From Acidimicrobiia bacterium (lineage in GTDB: Bacteria; Actinomycetota; Acidimicrobiia; Spongiisociales; UBA5794), in the NCBI GenBank assembly GCA_041393965.1, contig JAWKJB010000001.1, positions 806,001-870,000 on the forward strand: 64,000 nt of DNA. Direction: 5' to 3'. The notes under the pieces were generated by a model. The model was not told where the DNA came from. It saw nothing but the letters and a program-made list of their open reading frames with translations, and did not search any database. This document shows, piece by piece, positions 53,951 through 63,252 of this stretch (positions within the stretch are counted from its first letter, which is position 1; every line of letters begins with the position of its first letter). Made by a program: the position numbers and the translations under genes.

Positions 53951-54949
53951 TCAGCCGCCTGCTGCCAGCCAGCCTGCCGCGGCCTCGAGGGCACGACGCG
54001 AGGCGGGCTCCCACGGTGCAAGAGCCGGCCAGACATGGATCATCTCCGGCTCGATGACCAGCGTCGAGTCAACGCCGTCGCGCTGGGCGTGTGCATGGAG
54101 CTGCACCGAGTCCTCGAGGAGCATCTCTGCACCTCCGGCGAAGATCAGCATGCGTGGGAGCGAGTGCAGGTCGGCGTGGATCGGTGAAACAAGCGGGTCG
54201 CGAAGCTGCTCCGCGGACGCGTAGTAGCGGTTGGGACCGCTGAGCTCGTCGATCGGGAGGTAGTCGGTGTCGGCATTGGTGACAATCGTGTGGCCGCGGT
54301 GCTCAAGGTCGGTGTACGGCGAGAAGAGGATCGAACCGCACGGAAGCGGCTCGCCACCGTCTCGGAGGGACATGAGCAGTGCAACGGCGAGCCCTCCACC
54401 GGCCGAGTCGCCTGCCACGATGACATCGGCGGGGTCCGTTCCCGCCTCAAGCAGCGCTCGATACTCATCACGGGCGTCGTCGAGCGCTGCGGGGAACGGA
54501 TGCCTTGGAGCGAGTCGGTATCGCGGGGCGTACGCCGTGGTGCGGGTCGCGTGCACGAGGCGGGCGAGGTGCTGTCGATGGGTGCCGGGGTTCCCGAAGA
54601 CATACCCGCCACCGTGGAAGTACAGGATCGTCGCCGCGTCCGGTGTCGTGTCGACCCGGACATATCGATCGACATCACGCCCTGCGAGGGTTCGTCGCCT
54701 GACGCGAACCTTGTTGCGGAGTGCCCACGGGACAGGGGCGCGGACACGGAGGCCGAACTGGTTGATCAGGCGATCATCGGGAACGGTCGCGGCGTAGTCG
54801 ATCGCTGCACGCGCAACGGCAGCCACGATGTCGGTTCGCCACATCCACGACGGCAGCGTCGGACCCAGCAGCAGACGCCGGATGACCCGCCGCACGACCG
54901 CGACACTGACTCGGAACCACAGGTGGATGACACGGAGGAGCGACCTCAC
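53951..54949 (-). CDS. Alpha/beta-hydrolase esterase (hormone-sensitive-lipase family)
   Basis: A 332-residue esterase. The oxyanion motif FHGGGYVFG and nucleophile elbow GDSAGGGLA (serine) define the HSL family; the His is likely in EMIHVWPAL and the acid just before (EMLLEDS). The N terminus (about 1-35) is hydrophobic-basic and may associate with the membrane. It follows the Bax-inhibitor-like gene by 9 bases, on the same strand, so they may be one operon. Confidence 0.88.
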   Translation of the reverse strand: MRSLLRVIHLWFRVSVAVVRRVIRRLLLGPTLPSWMWRTDIVAAVARAAIDYAATVPDDRLINQFGLRVRAPVPWALRNKVRVRRRTLAGRDVDRYVRVDTTPDAATILYFHGGGYVFGNPGTHRQHLARLVHATRTTAYAPRYRLAPRHPFPAALDDARDEYRALLEAGTDPADVIVAGDSAGGGLAVALLMSLRDGGEPLPCGSILFSPYTDLEHRGHTIVTNADTDYLPIDELSGPNRYYASAEQLRDPLVSPIHADLHSLPRMLIFAGGAEMLLEDSVQLHAHAQRDGVDSTLVIEPEMIHVWPALAPWEPASRRALEAAAGWLAAGG

Positions 54950-54958
54950 GGCCGACGA

Positions 54959-55738
54959 CTAGTCCCGTACCTTCGCGATGAGTCGAAGGATCTCGATGTA
55001 GAGCCACACGATCGTCACCATCAAGGCGAACGCGCCGAACCATTCCATGACCCGCGGCGCCCGAGCGGTGACGGCTCGCTCGATCAGGTCGAAGTCCAGC
55101 ATCAGGTTGAAGGCCGCGATGCCGACCACGAGGATGCTGAACAGGATCCCGAACGGGCCGCTGTCCCACACGAACGGCATCGTGACGCCGAACAGCGCAA
55201 GCACGATGCTCACAAGGTAGAAGAGCGCGATACCTGCCGTGGCGCCGATGATCACGCCACGCATGCGGCTGGTGACGCGGATCGTGCGGGTCACGAACAG
55301 CACCAGCATCACCATGAACACGCTCGCCGCTGCGAGAAGCGCCTGGATGATGATGCCCTCGAACTCGGCTTCGTAGATATGGCTGATGGCGCCGACGACG
55401 ACACCTTGCGCTACGGCGTACAGAGGACCGGTGACGATGGCGAGCTGCGGTCGGAACGAGGTCACGATGGCGAGGATCACCGCTCCGATCAGGACCAGCC
55501 ACCACCAGCCGGGGATGGCGATCGTCGCGGCGTCAGGGTCGACGAGGGTCCAACCCCACGCCCCGGCGCCGAGGACGAGCGCGAGCAGGAAGGCCGTCTT
55601 GATGGCAGTCCCGGCGAGGGTCATGGGGACCTCGGCACCCATGGTGACCGGTGTCGTGGCCGTCGAGAGGGTCTGATCCGCGGCAGCGTTCGCGGCCGGG
55701 AGGGCACCGAACTGCTTCTGGAGTGTGGGGTTCGCCAT
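54959..55738 (-). CDS. Bax-inhibitor-1/YccA-family membrane protein
   Basis: A 259-residue protein with a polar N-terminal 40 residues and seven hydrophobic helices, including VVVGAISHIYEAEFEGII and the FNLMLDFDLIERAV segment whose acidic residues are conserved in the BI-1 family. Members are pH-gated Ca2+ leak channels in Bacillus; function here is inferred. The ATG at 55738 is fixed by GGAGGA upstream. Confidence 0.85.
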   Translation of the reverse strand: MANPTLQKQFGALPAANAAADQTLSTATTPVTMGAEVPMTLAGTAIKTAFLLALVLGAGAWGWTLVDPDAATIAIPGWWWLVLIGAVILAIVTSFRPQLAIVTGPLYAVAQGVVVGAISHIYEAEFEGIIIQALLAAASVFMVMLVLFVTRTIRVTSRMRGVIIGATAGIALFYLVSIVLALFGVTMPFVWDSGPFGILFSILVVGIAAFNLMLDFDLIERAVTARAPRVMEWFGAFALMVTIVWLYIEILRLIAKVRD

Positions 55739-55830
55739 GGTCCTCCGAGCGGTAGGAGTGTGAGCTGACAACACCGGAGGATACCGTTGGGGCACCCGAA
55801 GAAACGGTGCCTTGGTGGGGCAGATCGGTC

Positions 55831-55836
55831 TAGCCT
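55831..55836 (+). promoter_or_regulatory. -10 element of a leaderless gdh promoter
   Basis: TAGCCT sits 8 bases before ATG 55845, with no ribosome site, so translation most likely begins at that ATG and not at an upstream TTG at 55812. Confidence 0.4.
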
Positions 55837-55844
55837 TCGCGCAT

Positions 55845-58800
55845 ATGCCTCACAACGGTGCAACGGAGGACGCAGGGTCGCCAATGCTCGACCTTCTGAT
55901 CGCAGCGATCCCTTCTGACGAATCCCCCGAATGGGCGAAGATGTTCTCGGCTTTCGCAGCTGCGTATGTGCGGCGAATCCCCGAAGCCGACCTTCCGGAC
56001 CTTCCCCCTGACCAGCTGTATGCCGAGATCGCGGACCTGCTCAGGTTCGTTGACAGCAGGGGATCGAGGCCCCACGCAGTGCGCGTGTTCAACCCGACGG
56101 TCGACACTTCGGGGTACGAAACGGTCGGGACCGTCATCGAAGTGGTTGTCGACGACATGCCGTTCCTCGTCGATTCGGTGGCCAATGTGGTGGCGGTGAA
56201 AGGTGCTGGCATCGAGCGACATCTGCACCCGCTTATCGGCACGATCCGGGACGAGGACGGTTCGCTCGTGGACATCGCCCCGGCACGGACTGCCGACCGA
56301 ACCGAGAGCGTCCAGTACTTCGAACTGGATCAGGCCCTTGACGACGACCAGCGCGAAGTCCTTGCCGCGGCCATCGACGAGGTTCTCGGCGATGTGGCCC
56401 TTGCCGTGCGGGACTTCGGTGCAATGCGCGACGCGGTCGGCGAGATGATGGCAATTGCAAAGAAGGGCATCTCCAGGTACGGCTACGAGGAGATCGACGA
56501 GACGGTTGAGTTCCTCGAATGGCTGCTCGACGACAACTTCGTGTTCCTCGGATACAAGGTGTACGACATCAGCGAGAACGGCGATCTCCGCATCCAATCA
56601 CGGGCCGGCAGCGGCCTTGGCGTGCTGTCGAAACCGGGACGGGCTGTGACACCGATCGCCTTGTCGGACCTTCCGAACTATGTCACCGACCGCTACTTCG
56701 GGGGCAATCTCGTCGTCATCACCAAGACCAATCGCCATTCGACCGTGCACCGCGACGCGCGGATGGACTACATCGGGATACGCGAGACGAACGATGAGGG
56801 GCGCACGACGACCGAATACCGCCTGATCGGCCTGTTCACATCGAAGGCCTACATGGCGACGCCGAGCGACATCCCCGTGCTTCGAAGGAAGCTTGCTCGC
56901 ATCCTCGACGAGCAAGACATGATCGAGGGGAGCCACGATTACAAGGTGCTCGTCCAGCTCTTCGAGAGCTTCCCCAAGGACGACCTCTTTGCGATGTCGG
57001 TGGAGGACCTCAACGACACCCTCAGCCACCTCGTCGATGCCGAGGAGTCCGAGCATGTCCGGATGTTCGTTCGAAGGGACGCGCTGAAGCGCTCGGTGAG
57101 TGTCCTCGTCACCGTCCCGAGGGACCGCTTCAACGCCGCGTTGCGCCAGCAACTCCAGCAGCTGTTCAAAGCGGCCTTTCACGGCAAGACGATCGACTAT
57201 CGCCTCTCGCTCGGCGAGTCGGGTGATGCGCGAATCCATTTCTCGGTGTGGACCGAAGGCGGAGCGCCGATCGATGTCGATCTCGCGAGCCTCGAAGCGC
57301 AGGTCATCGCGCTCGCCCGGAACTGGGAGGACCGGATTGTCGATGCGCTCGCCGCGGTCGTCGGCGAGTCCGAAGCCAATCGTCTCGCGACCCGATGGAC
57401 ATCATCGTTCCCCGACTACTACAAGACATCGACCGCGCTCGACCTGTCGGTGGGCGACATCGTGTGTCTCGACCGGCTTGAGCAATCCGGTGCCGACCTC
57501 GTCGTCGGGCTCCAGAACGAGGCAATGGGAGGCAAGGGGCCGTCCGAATCGGAGCCGCTGACAAGGATCACGGTCTATCGCTCGACGGGGAATCTCCACC
57601 TGTCCGCGATGATGCCGCTGCTCGAACACCTCGGTGTGGTGGTCGTCGAGGAGGTTCCCACAAGGCTCAAGGGGGAGGACGACACCTTCATCCACGACTT
57701 CGGCGTCGTTGCACCCGGCGGTGCCCAACTCGATGTTGACGCGATCCGTGATCGTGTGTCCGCCGCGATCGAAGCGGTGCTTTCCGGAACTGCCGAATCT
57801 GATTCGCTGCATCGCCTCCTTGTGACAAGTGGGCTCGACCATGCCCAGCTCTCGATCATCCGCGCCTACCGCAACTACTGGCGTCTCGTGACACCGGCAT
57901 TCTCGGTCGGCTACATGGATGACGCCTTCGCCGCCCATCCCGACATTGCTGAGGCCCTCATCGAGCTCTTCGATGCCAGATTCGGCAAGTCACCGGACGC
58001 CGATGCCGAACGCGAGATCACCAAAGGGATCCGCAAGGGACTCGACGGTGTGGCGTCACTCGACGAGGACCGCATCCTGCGCGGCTTCCTCGGTCTGGTC
58101 CTCGCGACGCAGCGCACCAACATGCATGTGAAGGATCGGCAATCGCTTGCGCTCAAGTTCAGCTCCGAGCAGGTTCCCGAGATGCCGAGCCCGAAACCGC
58201 TGTATGAGATCTATGTGTCGGCGCCGGAGGTTGAGGCCGTCCACCTGCGGGGTGGCGCCGTTGCTCGCGGCGGTATCCGGTGGTCTGACCGGCGGGAGGA
58301 CTACCGAACCGAGGTGCTGGGCCTCATGAAGGCCCAGAACACGAAGAATGTTGTCATCGTCCCGACCGGCGCCAAGGGAGGGTTCGTGATTCGCCGCTCC
58401 ACGGGCGCCCGACCGAGCTTCGACGAGGTCAAGGAGGGATATCGCATCTTCATCCGGGGCTTGCTCGATCTCACCGACAACCGGGTCGGGAGCGCCATCG
58501 TTCCACCCCCTGATGTGGTCCGCCACGACGGCGACGACCCGTATCTCGTCGTCGCCGCCGACAAGGGAACGGCGACCTTCTCGGACATGGCGAACGAGCT
58601 CGCCGCTGATTACGGATTCTGGCTCGACGACGCCTTCGCATCCGGTGGGTCGGCCGGATACGACCACAAGGCGCTCGGGATCACCGCTCGCGGGGCATGG
58701 GAATCGGTCCGACGGCACTTCTACGACCTCGGCGTCGACATTGCCACAGACGAGATCACGGTAGTGGGCATCGGTGACATGTCTGGGGATGTCTTCGGCA

Positions 58801-60638
58801 ACGGGATGCTGCTGTCGAAGCACCTCAAGCTGGTCGCTGCTTTCGACCATCGGCACATCTTCCTCGACCCCGAACCGGACCCAGCCGTGGCCTGGGACGA
58901 GCGCAAGCGGATCTCGCAGATCCCCCGTTCGTCATGGGCGGACTACAACCCGGACCTGATCTCGACCGGGGGAGGCGTGTTCGAACGCACCGACAAGAGC
59001 ATCGAGCTGACGCCAGAGATGCGAGCAGCCCTCGACACGACGGCCGAGTCGGTGAGCCCGAACGACCTCATCCGCGCCGTTCTCAAGGCACCGGTCGATT
59101 TGTTGTGGAACGGCGGGATCGGCACCTACATCAAGGCCCGATCGGAGTCATCCGAACAGGTCCAGGACCGGTCGAACGATGCGGTCCGCATCAACGGCCG
59201 TGATGTCAGGGCCCGGGTGATCGGTGAGGGGGGCAACCTTGGGGTCACCCAGCTCGGCCGTGTCGAATATGACCGCAACGGGGGACAGGTGTTTGCCGAC
59301 TTCATCGACAACTCCGGAGGTGTCCACGCGTCCGACCGCGAAGTGAACCTCAAGATTCTGCTTCGCATCGCAGAGGAAGGGGGGCTGATCGACCGCGCCG
59401 AGCGCGACGACATCATCGAGAGCGTCTCGGGCGATGTCGTTGCCGCGATCCTGTACGACAACTTCCTCCAGGCCCAGATCCTCTCCCAGGAATCCGCCGT
59501 GTCGACCCGCACCATCGAGCAGTACGGCGACCTCATGGATCGCCTCGAGCGTGAAGGCATCCTCGACCGGGACATCGAGTTCTTGCCGACCACCGACGAG
59601 ATGGCCCAGCGGGGAAGGGACGGTGCGGGCATGGCACGCCCCGAGCTCGCCGTGCTCCTTGCCTACGCCAAACGGCACCTCACCGCCTTGCTCGTCGACT
59701 CGGATCTCCCGGACGATCCGCACTTCGAGGCCGACCTGATGGCGTACTTCCCGCCAACGGTCTCGGAGCGTTTTGCGGACCAGATCAAGGTGCATCCGCT
59801 TCGTCGTGAACTGATATCGACCATCGTTGCCAATCAGGTGCTCAACGCGCTCGGCTCGACCTTCTACTCTCGGATGCGCACCCTCACCGGCGACCCTGCC
59901 GCACGGATCGTGCGGGCGTTCCGAGCTGCGAGGGCCATCACCGGCGCGTCGGAACGCTGGCTCGCCATCGAGGGTCTCGCCGGCAAGGTCGATCCGGATG
60001 TGTACCGGGAACTCCTCCAGGATGTCGATCGTCTCGTGTCGATCATCACCCGGTGGTATCTCAACCAGCCGGTGAGCCCGACTTCGATCGATGATGAGAT
60101 CGCGCTGTCGAAGGACCAGTTCGCCGCGCTCGCGAAGGGAATGCCGACCCTCGACCCTCCCGAGTGGCGCGAGCCATACGAGGCGATGGCAAGCGAGATG
60201 ATCGCCCGCGGCGTTCCGGAACCGATTGCGCTCGCCCACGGTTTCCAGCGAGCCCTGCGTCGAGCCCCTGACATCATCGACCTCGCCCTACGCCACGGCC
60301 GTGATGCTATGGAGATCGCGGGCATCTACACCCAGGTCAGCCACGAATTCCGCGTGGACTGGATCGAGCGCAAGATCCGTGACCTTCCCGGTTCGACGAC
60401 CTTCGAGCGTCTCGCAGCCGAATCGCTGCTAGACGATCTCCAGCACATGCGTCGATCGGTTGTCGCCTTCATCCTCGACGAATCCGGCGGTTCGCTCGAA
60501 GCTCACTTCGAGCGGTTCCCGCAGATGATTCCGCGGCGGGACCGCCTCTTCTCCTGGCTTGAGCGCGACGGCATCAACGATGTCTCGGCGGGCCTGATCG
60601 CGATTCGCCGCCTGACCCAGATCGCCATGGGGCGCTGA
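55845..60638 (+). CDS. Large NAD-specific glutamate dehydrogenase (about 180-kDa class)
   Basis: A 1597-residue NAD-linked glutamate dehydrogenase, deaminating glutamate to 2-oxoglutarate. Its N-terminal 700 residues are the ACT-like regulatory region of this class; the catalytic domain shows ARGGIRWSDRREDYRTE, MKAQNTKNVV with the catalytic Lys, PTGAKGGF, VVAADKGTATFSD, and a Rossmann part with GIGDMSGDVFGNGML and NWNGGIGTYI-like LLWNGGIGTYIKA. Length matches Pseudomonas and Streptomyces homologues of about 1600 residues. With paa and tryptophanase nearby it suggests amino-acid use as carbon source. Confidence 0.93.
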   Translation: MPHNGATEDAGSPMLDLLIAAIPSDESPEWAKMFSAFAAAYVRRIPEADLPDLPPDQLYAEIADLLRFVDSRGSRPHAVRVFNPTVDTSGYETVGTVIEVVVDDMPFLVDSVANVVAVKGAGIERHLHPLIGTIRDEDGSLVDIAPARTADRTESVQYFELDQALDDDQREVLAAAIDEVLGDVALAVRDFGAMRDAVGEMMAIAKKGISRYGYEEIDETVEFLEWLLDDNFVFLGYKVYDISENGDLRIQSRAGSGLGVLSKPGRAVTPIALSDLPNYVTDRYFGGNLVVITKTNRHSTVHRDARMDYIGIRETNDEGRTTTEYRLIGLFTSKAYMATPSDIPVLRRKLARILDEQDMIEGSHDYKVLVQLFESFPKDDLFAMSVEDLNDTLSHLVDAEESEHVRMFVRRDALKRSVSVLVTVPRDRFNAALRQQLQQLFKAAFHGKTIDYRLSLGESGDARIHFSVWTEGGAPIDVDLASLEAQVIALARNWEDRIVDALAAVVGESEANRLATRWTSSFPDYYKTSTALDLSVGDIVCLDRLEQSGADLVVGLQNEAMGGKGPSESEPLTRITVYRSTGNLHLSAMMPLLEHLGVVVVEEVPTRLKGEDDTFIHDFGVVAPGGAQLDVDAIRDRVSAAIEAVLSGTAESDSLHRLLVTSGLDHAQLSIIRAYRNYWRLVTPAFSVGYMDDAFAAHPDIAEALIELFDARFGKSPDADAEREITKGIRKGLDGVASLDEDRILRGFLGLVLATQRTNMHVKDRQSLALKFSSEQVPEMPSPKPLYEIYVSAPEVEAVHLRGGAVARGGIRWSDRREDYRTEVLGLMKAQNTKNVVIVPTGAKGGFVIRRSTGARPSFDEVKEGYRIFIRGLLDLTDNRVGSAIVPPPDVVRHDGDDPYLVVAADKGTATFSDMANELAADYGFWLDDAFASGGSAGYDHKALGITARGAWESVRRHFYDLGVDIATDEITVVGIGDMSGDVFGNGMLLSKHLKLVAAFDHRHIFLDPEPDPAVAWDERKRISQIPRSSWADYNPDLISTGGGVFERTDKSIELTPEMRAALDTTAESVSPNDLIRAVLKAPVDLLWNGGIGTYIKARSESSEQVQDRSNDAVRINGRDVRARVIGEGGNLGVTQLGRVEYDRNGGQVFADFIDNSGGVHASDREVNLKILLRIAEEGGLIDRAERDDIIESVSGDVVAAILYDNFLQAQILSQESAVSTRTIEQYGDLMDRLEREGILDRDIEFLPTTDEMAQRGRDGAGMARPELAVLLAYAKRHLTALLVDSDLPDDPHFEADLMAYFPPTVSERFADQIKVHPLRRELISTIVANQVLNALGSTFYSRMRTLTGDPAARIVRAFRAARAITGASERWLAIEGLAGKVDPDVYRELLQDVDRLVSIITRWYLNQPVSPTSIDDEIALSKDQFAALAKGMPTLDPPEWREPYEAMASEMIARGVPEPIALAHGFQRALRRAPDIIDLALRHGRDAMEIAGIYTQVSHEFRVDWIERKIRDLPGSTTFERLAAESLLDDLQHMRRSVVAFILDESGGSLEAHFERFPQMIPRRDRLFSWLERDGINDVSAGLIAIRRLTQIAMGR

Positions 60639-60697
60639 TCGGCGGAGCCTTCTCACACCGATGACGACCCAGCGCCGGCTGACCAACGACCGTTTGT

Positions 60698-60717
60698 TAG
60701 GCTAGGCGTCGAGGAGG
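60698..60717 (+). promoter_or_regulatory. paaA promoter -10 and ribosome-binding site
   Basis: TAGGCT (60698-60703) is a likely -10 and GAGGAGG (60711-60717) an excellent ribosome site 7 bases before the paaA ATG. The preceding ACCAACGACCGTTTGTTAGG contains AAC-N4-GTT, a possible site for a TetR-type PaaR regulator; that is a guess. Confidence 0.4.
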
Positions 60718-60724
60718 TCACCAC

Positions 60725-61666
60725 ATGGGATCCGACCAGCGAGAAGCGTTCGACAGCACGATCGCTGCCGACGACAAGATCGAACCACGCGATTGGATGC
60801 CAGACGCCTACCGATCGATGCTCGTGCGCCAAATCGCACAGCATGCGCATTCGGAGGTGATCGGGATGCAACCGGAGGGCAACTGGATCACGAGGGCCCC
60901 GACGCTGCTGCGCAAGGCCATCCTCATCGCGAAGGTCCAGGACGAAGCCGGCCACGGCCTCTATCTCTACTCGGCCGCCGAGACCCTCGGCGTGTCCCGC
61001 GACGAGCTTCAGGAAAAGCTCCATTCGGGCCGCCACAAGTACTCGTCGATCTTCAACTACCCGACCCTGTCGTGGGCCGACATCGGCGCAATCGGTTGGC
61101 TCGTCGATGGGGCGGCGATCGTGAACCAGATCATGCTCCAAGGCACATCGTATGGTCCCTACGCGAGAGCCATGGTGCGCATCTGCAAGGAAGAGAGCTT
61201 CCACGCCCGGCAGGGCTATTCGATCCTCATGGCCCTCGCCAAAGGCACCGACTCCCAGCGTGCCATGCTCCAGGACGCCGTCAACCGGTGGTGGTGGCCG
61301 TCGCTCATGATGTTCGGCCCTCACGACTCGGAGTCGACCCACACGGAGCAATCGATGGAATGGAAGATCAAGCGGATCTCCAACGACGATCTTCGCCAGA
61401 TCTATGTGGATCAAACGGTTCCGCAAGGCGACTACCTCGGGGTGACCTTTCCTGATCCGGAACTGCGGTTCGACGAGGAATCGGGACATTGGCGTTTCGG
61501 CGAGATCGACTGGGACGAGTTCTGGGCTGTCGTCACCGGTGACGGCCCGATGAACCGTGAACGGATCGCCCACAAGAACAAGGCATGGGAAGACGGTGCG
61601 TGGGTGCGCGAAGCTGCGAGCGCCTACGCCGACAAGCGTGCCGCCGCTTCGACGAGGGTCGCGTGA
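60725..61666 (+). CDS. paaA: 1,2-phenylacetyl-CoA epoxidase subunit A
   Basis: A 313-residue di-iron oxygenase component that epoxidises the ring of phenylacetyl-CoA. The ferritin-like helices carry the iron ligands in the patterns QDEAGHGLYLY and KEESFHARQGY (E-x2-H pairs). It ends 10 bases before paaB. Usual length for the subunit. Confidence 0.95.
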   Translation: MGSDQREAFDSTIAADDKIEPRDWMPDAYRSMLVRQIAQHAHSEVIGMQPEGNWITRAPTLLRKAILIAKVQDEAGHGLYLYSAAETLGVSRDELQEKLHSGRHKYSSIFNYPTLSWADIGAIGWLVDGAAIVNQIMLQGTSYGPYARAMVRICKEESFHARQGYSILMALAKGTDSQRAMLQDAVNRWWWPSLMMFGPHDSESTHTEQSMEWKIKRISNDDLRQIYVDQTVPQGDYLGVTFPDPELRFDEESGHWRFGEIDWDEFWAVVTGDGPMNRERIAHKNKAWEDGAWVREAASAYADKRAAASTRVA

Positions 61667-61676
61667 GAGGACCGCA

Positions 61677-62018
61677 ATGAGCTACGAGGTACCGCTCGCC
61701 GAAGGCGAAACGATCGAGGACATCTCGACCGGCGAACACCAGGTGACCGGATGGCAGCTGTGGGAGGTGTTCATGCGCCCCAAGCGCGGCCTCGCGTACA
61801 CCCACTGCGGGTCCGTCCACGCCGCCGATGCCGAATCGGCGATTCTCAATGCCCGCGATGCCTACACGCGCCTCGGCGGGACGGCGAGCCTGTGGGTGGT
61901 GCCGTCGAGCGCCATCCACGCATCCGATGACCCGTCGTCGATGTTTGATCCTGCCGACGACAAGCCCTACCGACATCCGACCTTCTACGAGATCCCGGAC
62001 GAGGTCGGGCAGCTGTGA
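61677..62018 (+). CDS. paaB: 1,2-phenylacetyl-CoA epoxidase subunit B
   Basis: A 113-residue small subunit with WQLWEVFMRPKRGLAYTHCG near its start and a long helix region typical of PaaB, thought to bridge the catalytic PaaAC complex. The ATG at 61677 is chosen over longer frames reaching into paaA. Overlaps paaC as GTGA. Confidence 0.92.
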   Translation: MSYEVPLAEGETIEDISTGEHQVTGWQLWEVFMRPKRGLAYTHCGSVHAADAESAILNARDAYTRLGGTASLWVVPSSAIHASDDPSSMFDPADDKPYRHPTFYEIPDEVGQL

Positions 62019-62779
62019 CCGTGGCGACCGACACGGCCCTCGTCGGGTTCCTCGTGAGGCACGCTGACGACAACACCGTCATCGGGCAACGCCTCGCCGA
62101 GTATGTCTCGTCCGCCCCGGAGCTCGAGGAGGATCTCGCCGTTGCCAACAGCGCCCTTGACCACATCGGCGTCGCGATGCACCTCTACGAGTATGCAGCG
62201 GACCTCGAAGGTGGGGACGCGTCGGTCGACGGATTCGCGATGCTGCGCGACGAGCGTGACTACACGAACCTGCTCATCGTCGAACAGCCGAACACCGACT
62301 TTGCGCACATCGTCGCGAGGAGCTTTCTCTTCGGCGTCTACCAGAAGCTCCTGTGGGAGCAACTGGGGGGATCATCCGACAACCGACTCGCAGGGATTGC
62401 GGCGCGGGCGCTGAAGGAGGCGACCTACCATGTCACGCACGCGCGGAGCTGGGTGGTGCGCCTCGGGGACGGGACGGCGACCAGCCACGACCGGATGCAG
62501 GCCGGCATCGACGAGATGTGGCGGTTCACCGCCGAGATGTTCGAACCGGTCGACAGTGACGCCGCCCTTGTCGATGCCGGAATGATCGGGGACATCAGCG
62601 CACAACGAGGGCGTTTCGACGCTGCGGTCGAAGATGCGTTGGTGGAGGGAACCCTCGACATCCCGACCGACCCCTATCAGGTGTCCGGAGGGCGGCACGG
62701 AAGGCACACGGAGCATCTCGGTCACCTCCTGACCGAGATGCAGTGGCTTCACCGGTCGCATCCGGGGGCGTCGTGGTGA
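62015..62779 (+). CDS. paaC: 1,2-phenylacetyl-CoA epoxidase subunit C
   Basis: A 254-residue structural partner of PaaA with a related four-helix bundle but without its own iron site. Seen: ANSALDHIGVAMHLYEYAADLE, FLFGVYQKLLWEQL and LKEATYHVTHARSWVVRLGDG. Start is GTG at 62015. Overlaps paaD as GTGA. Confidence 0.92.
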   Translation: MTVATDTALVGFLVRHADDNTVIGQRLAEYVSSAPELEEDLAVANSALDHIGVAMHLYEYAADLEGGDASVDGFAMLRDERDYTNLLIVEQPNTDFAHIVARSFLFGVYQKLLWEQLGGSSDNRLAGIAARALKEATYHVTHARSWVVRLGDGTATSHDRMQAGIDEMWRFTAEMFEPVDSDAALVDAGMIGDISAQRGRFDAAVEDALVEGTLDIPTDPYQVSGGRHGRHTEHLGHLLTEMQWLHRSHPGASW

Positions 62780-63252
62780 CGGTGGTTCCCACCGTTTCAG
62801 AGGTCGCGCGCATCCTCGACGAGGTCGTCGATCCCGACATTCCAGTCCTCACGATTGCCGACATCGGCATTCTCAGGGAGGTTTCGGTCGGCGACGACGG
62901 TGCCGTTGTCGTGGGGATCACACCCACCTATTCGGGATGTCCTGCACTGGCGGTCATCGAGGAGGACATCGTTGGGGCACTCCACCGGTCTGGGATCGAC
63001 GATGTGCGGGTCGAGGTCCGCCACTTCCCGGCGTGGACCACCGAATGGCTCACGGACGATGCCAAACGCAAACTCGCGGGATTCGGGATCGCCCCACCCG
63101 ACTCGGTCCTCGCCGTGGTGCCCGAGGTGCTCTGCCCACAGTGCTCGTCGGGGGGGACCACGAAGGTTTCCGAGTTCGGTTCCACGGCCTGCAAGTCGTT
63201 GTGGGTCTGCACCTCGTGTGGGGAGCCCTTCGACTACTTCAAGGCGATCTGA
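62776..63252 (+). CDS. paaD: Phenylacetyl-CoA epoxidase maturation subunit D
   Basis: A 158-residue protein of the MIP18/DUF59 family fused to a C-terminal zinc ribbon (C-x2-C, later C-x2-C), the usual PaaD layout. It helps load iron into the epoxidase. The DUF59 part shows VVDPDIPVLTIADIGI and GITPTYSGCPAL. The GTG at 62776 is chosen because it overlaps the paaC stop. Confidence 0.9.
   Translation: MTVVPTVSEVARILDEVVDPDIPVLTIADIGILREVSVGDDGAVVVGITPTYSGCPALAVIEEDIVGALHRSGIDDVRVEVRHFPAWTTEWLTDDAKRKLAGFGIAPPDSVLAVVPEVLCPQCSSGGTTKVSEFGSTACKSLWVCTSCGEPFDYFKAI

Noticed and set aside
54290..55768. A 492-codon forward open frame
   Set aside because: It is antisense to the esterase and the Bax-inhibitor-like gene; its Asp/Arg/Glu-rich composition is that of a high-G+C shadow.
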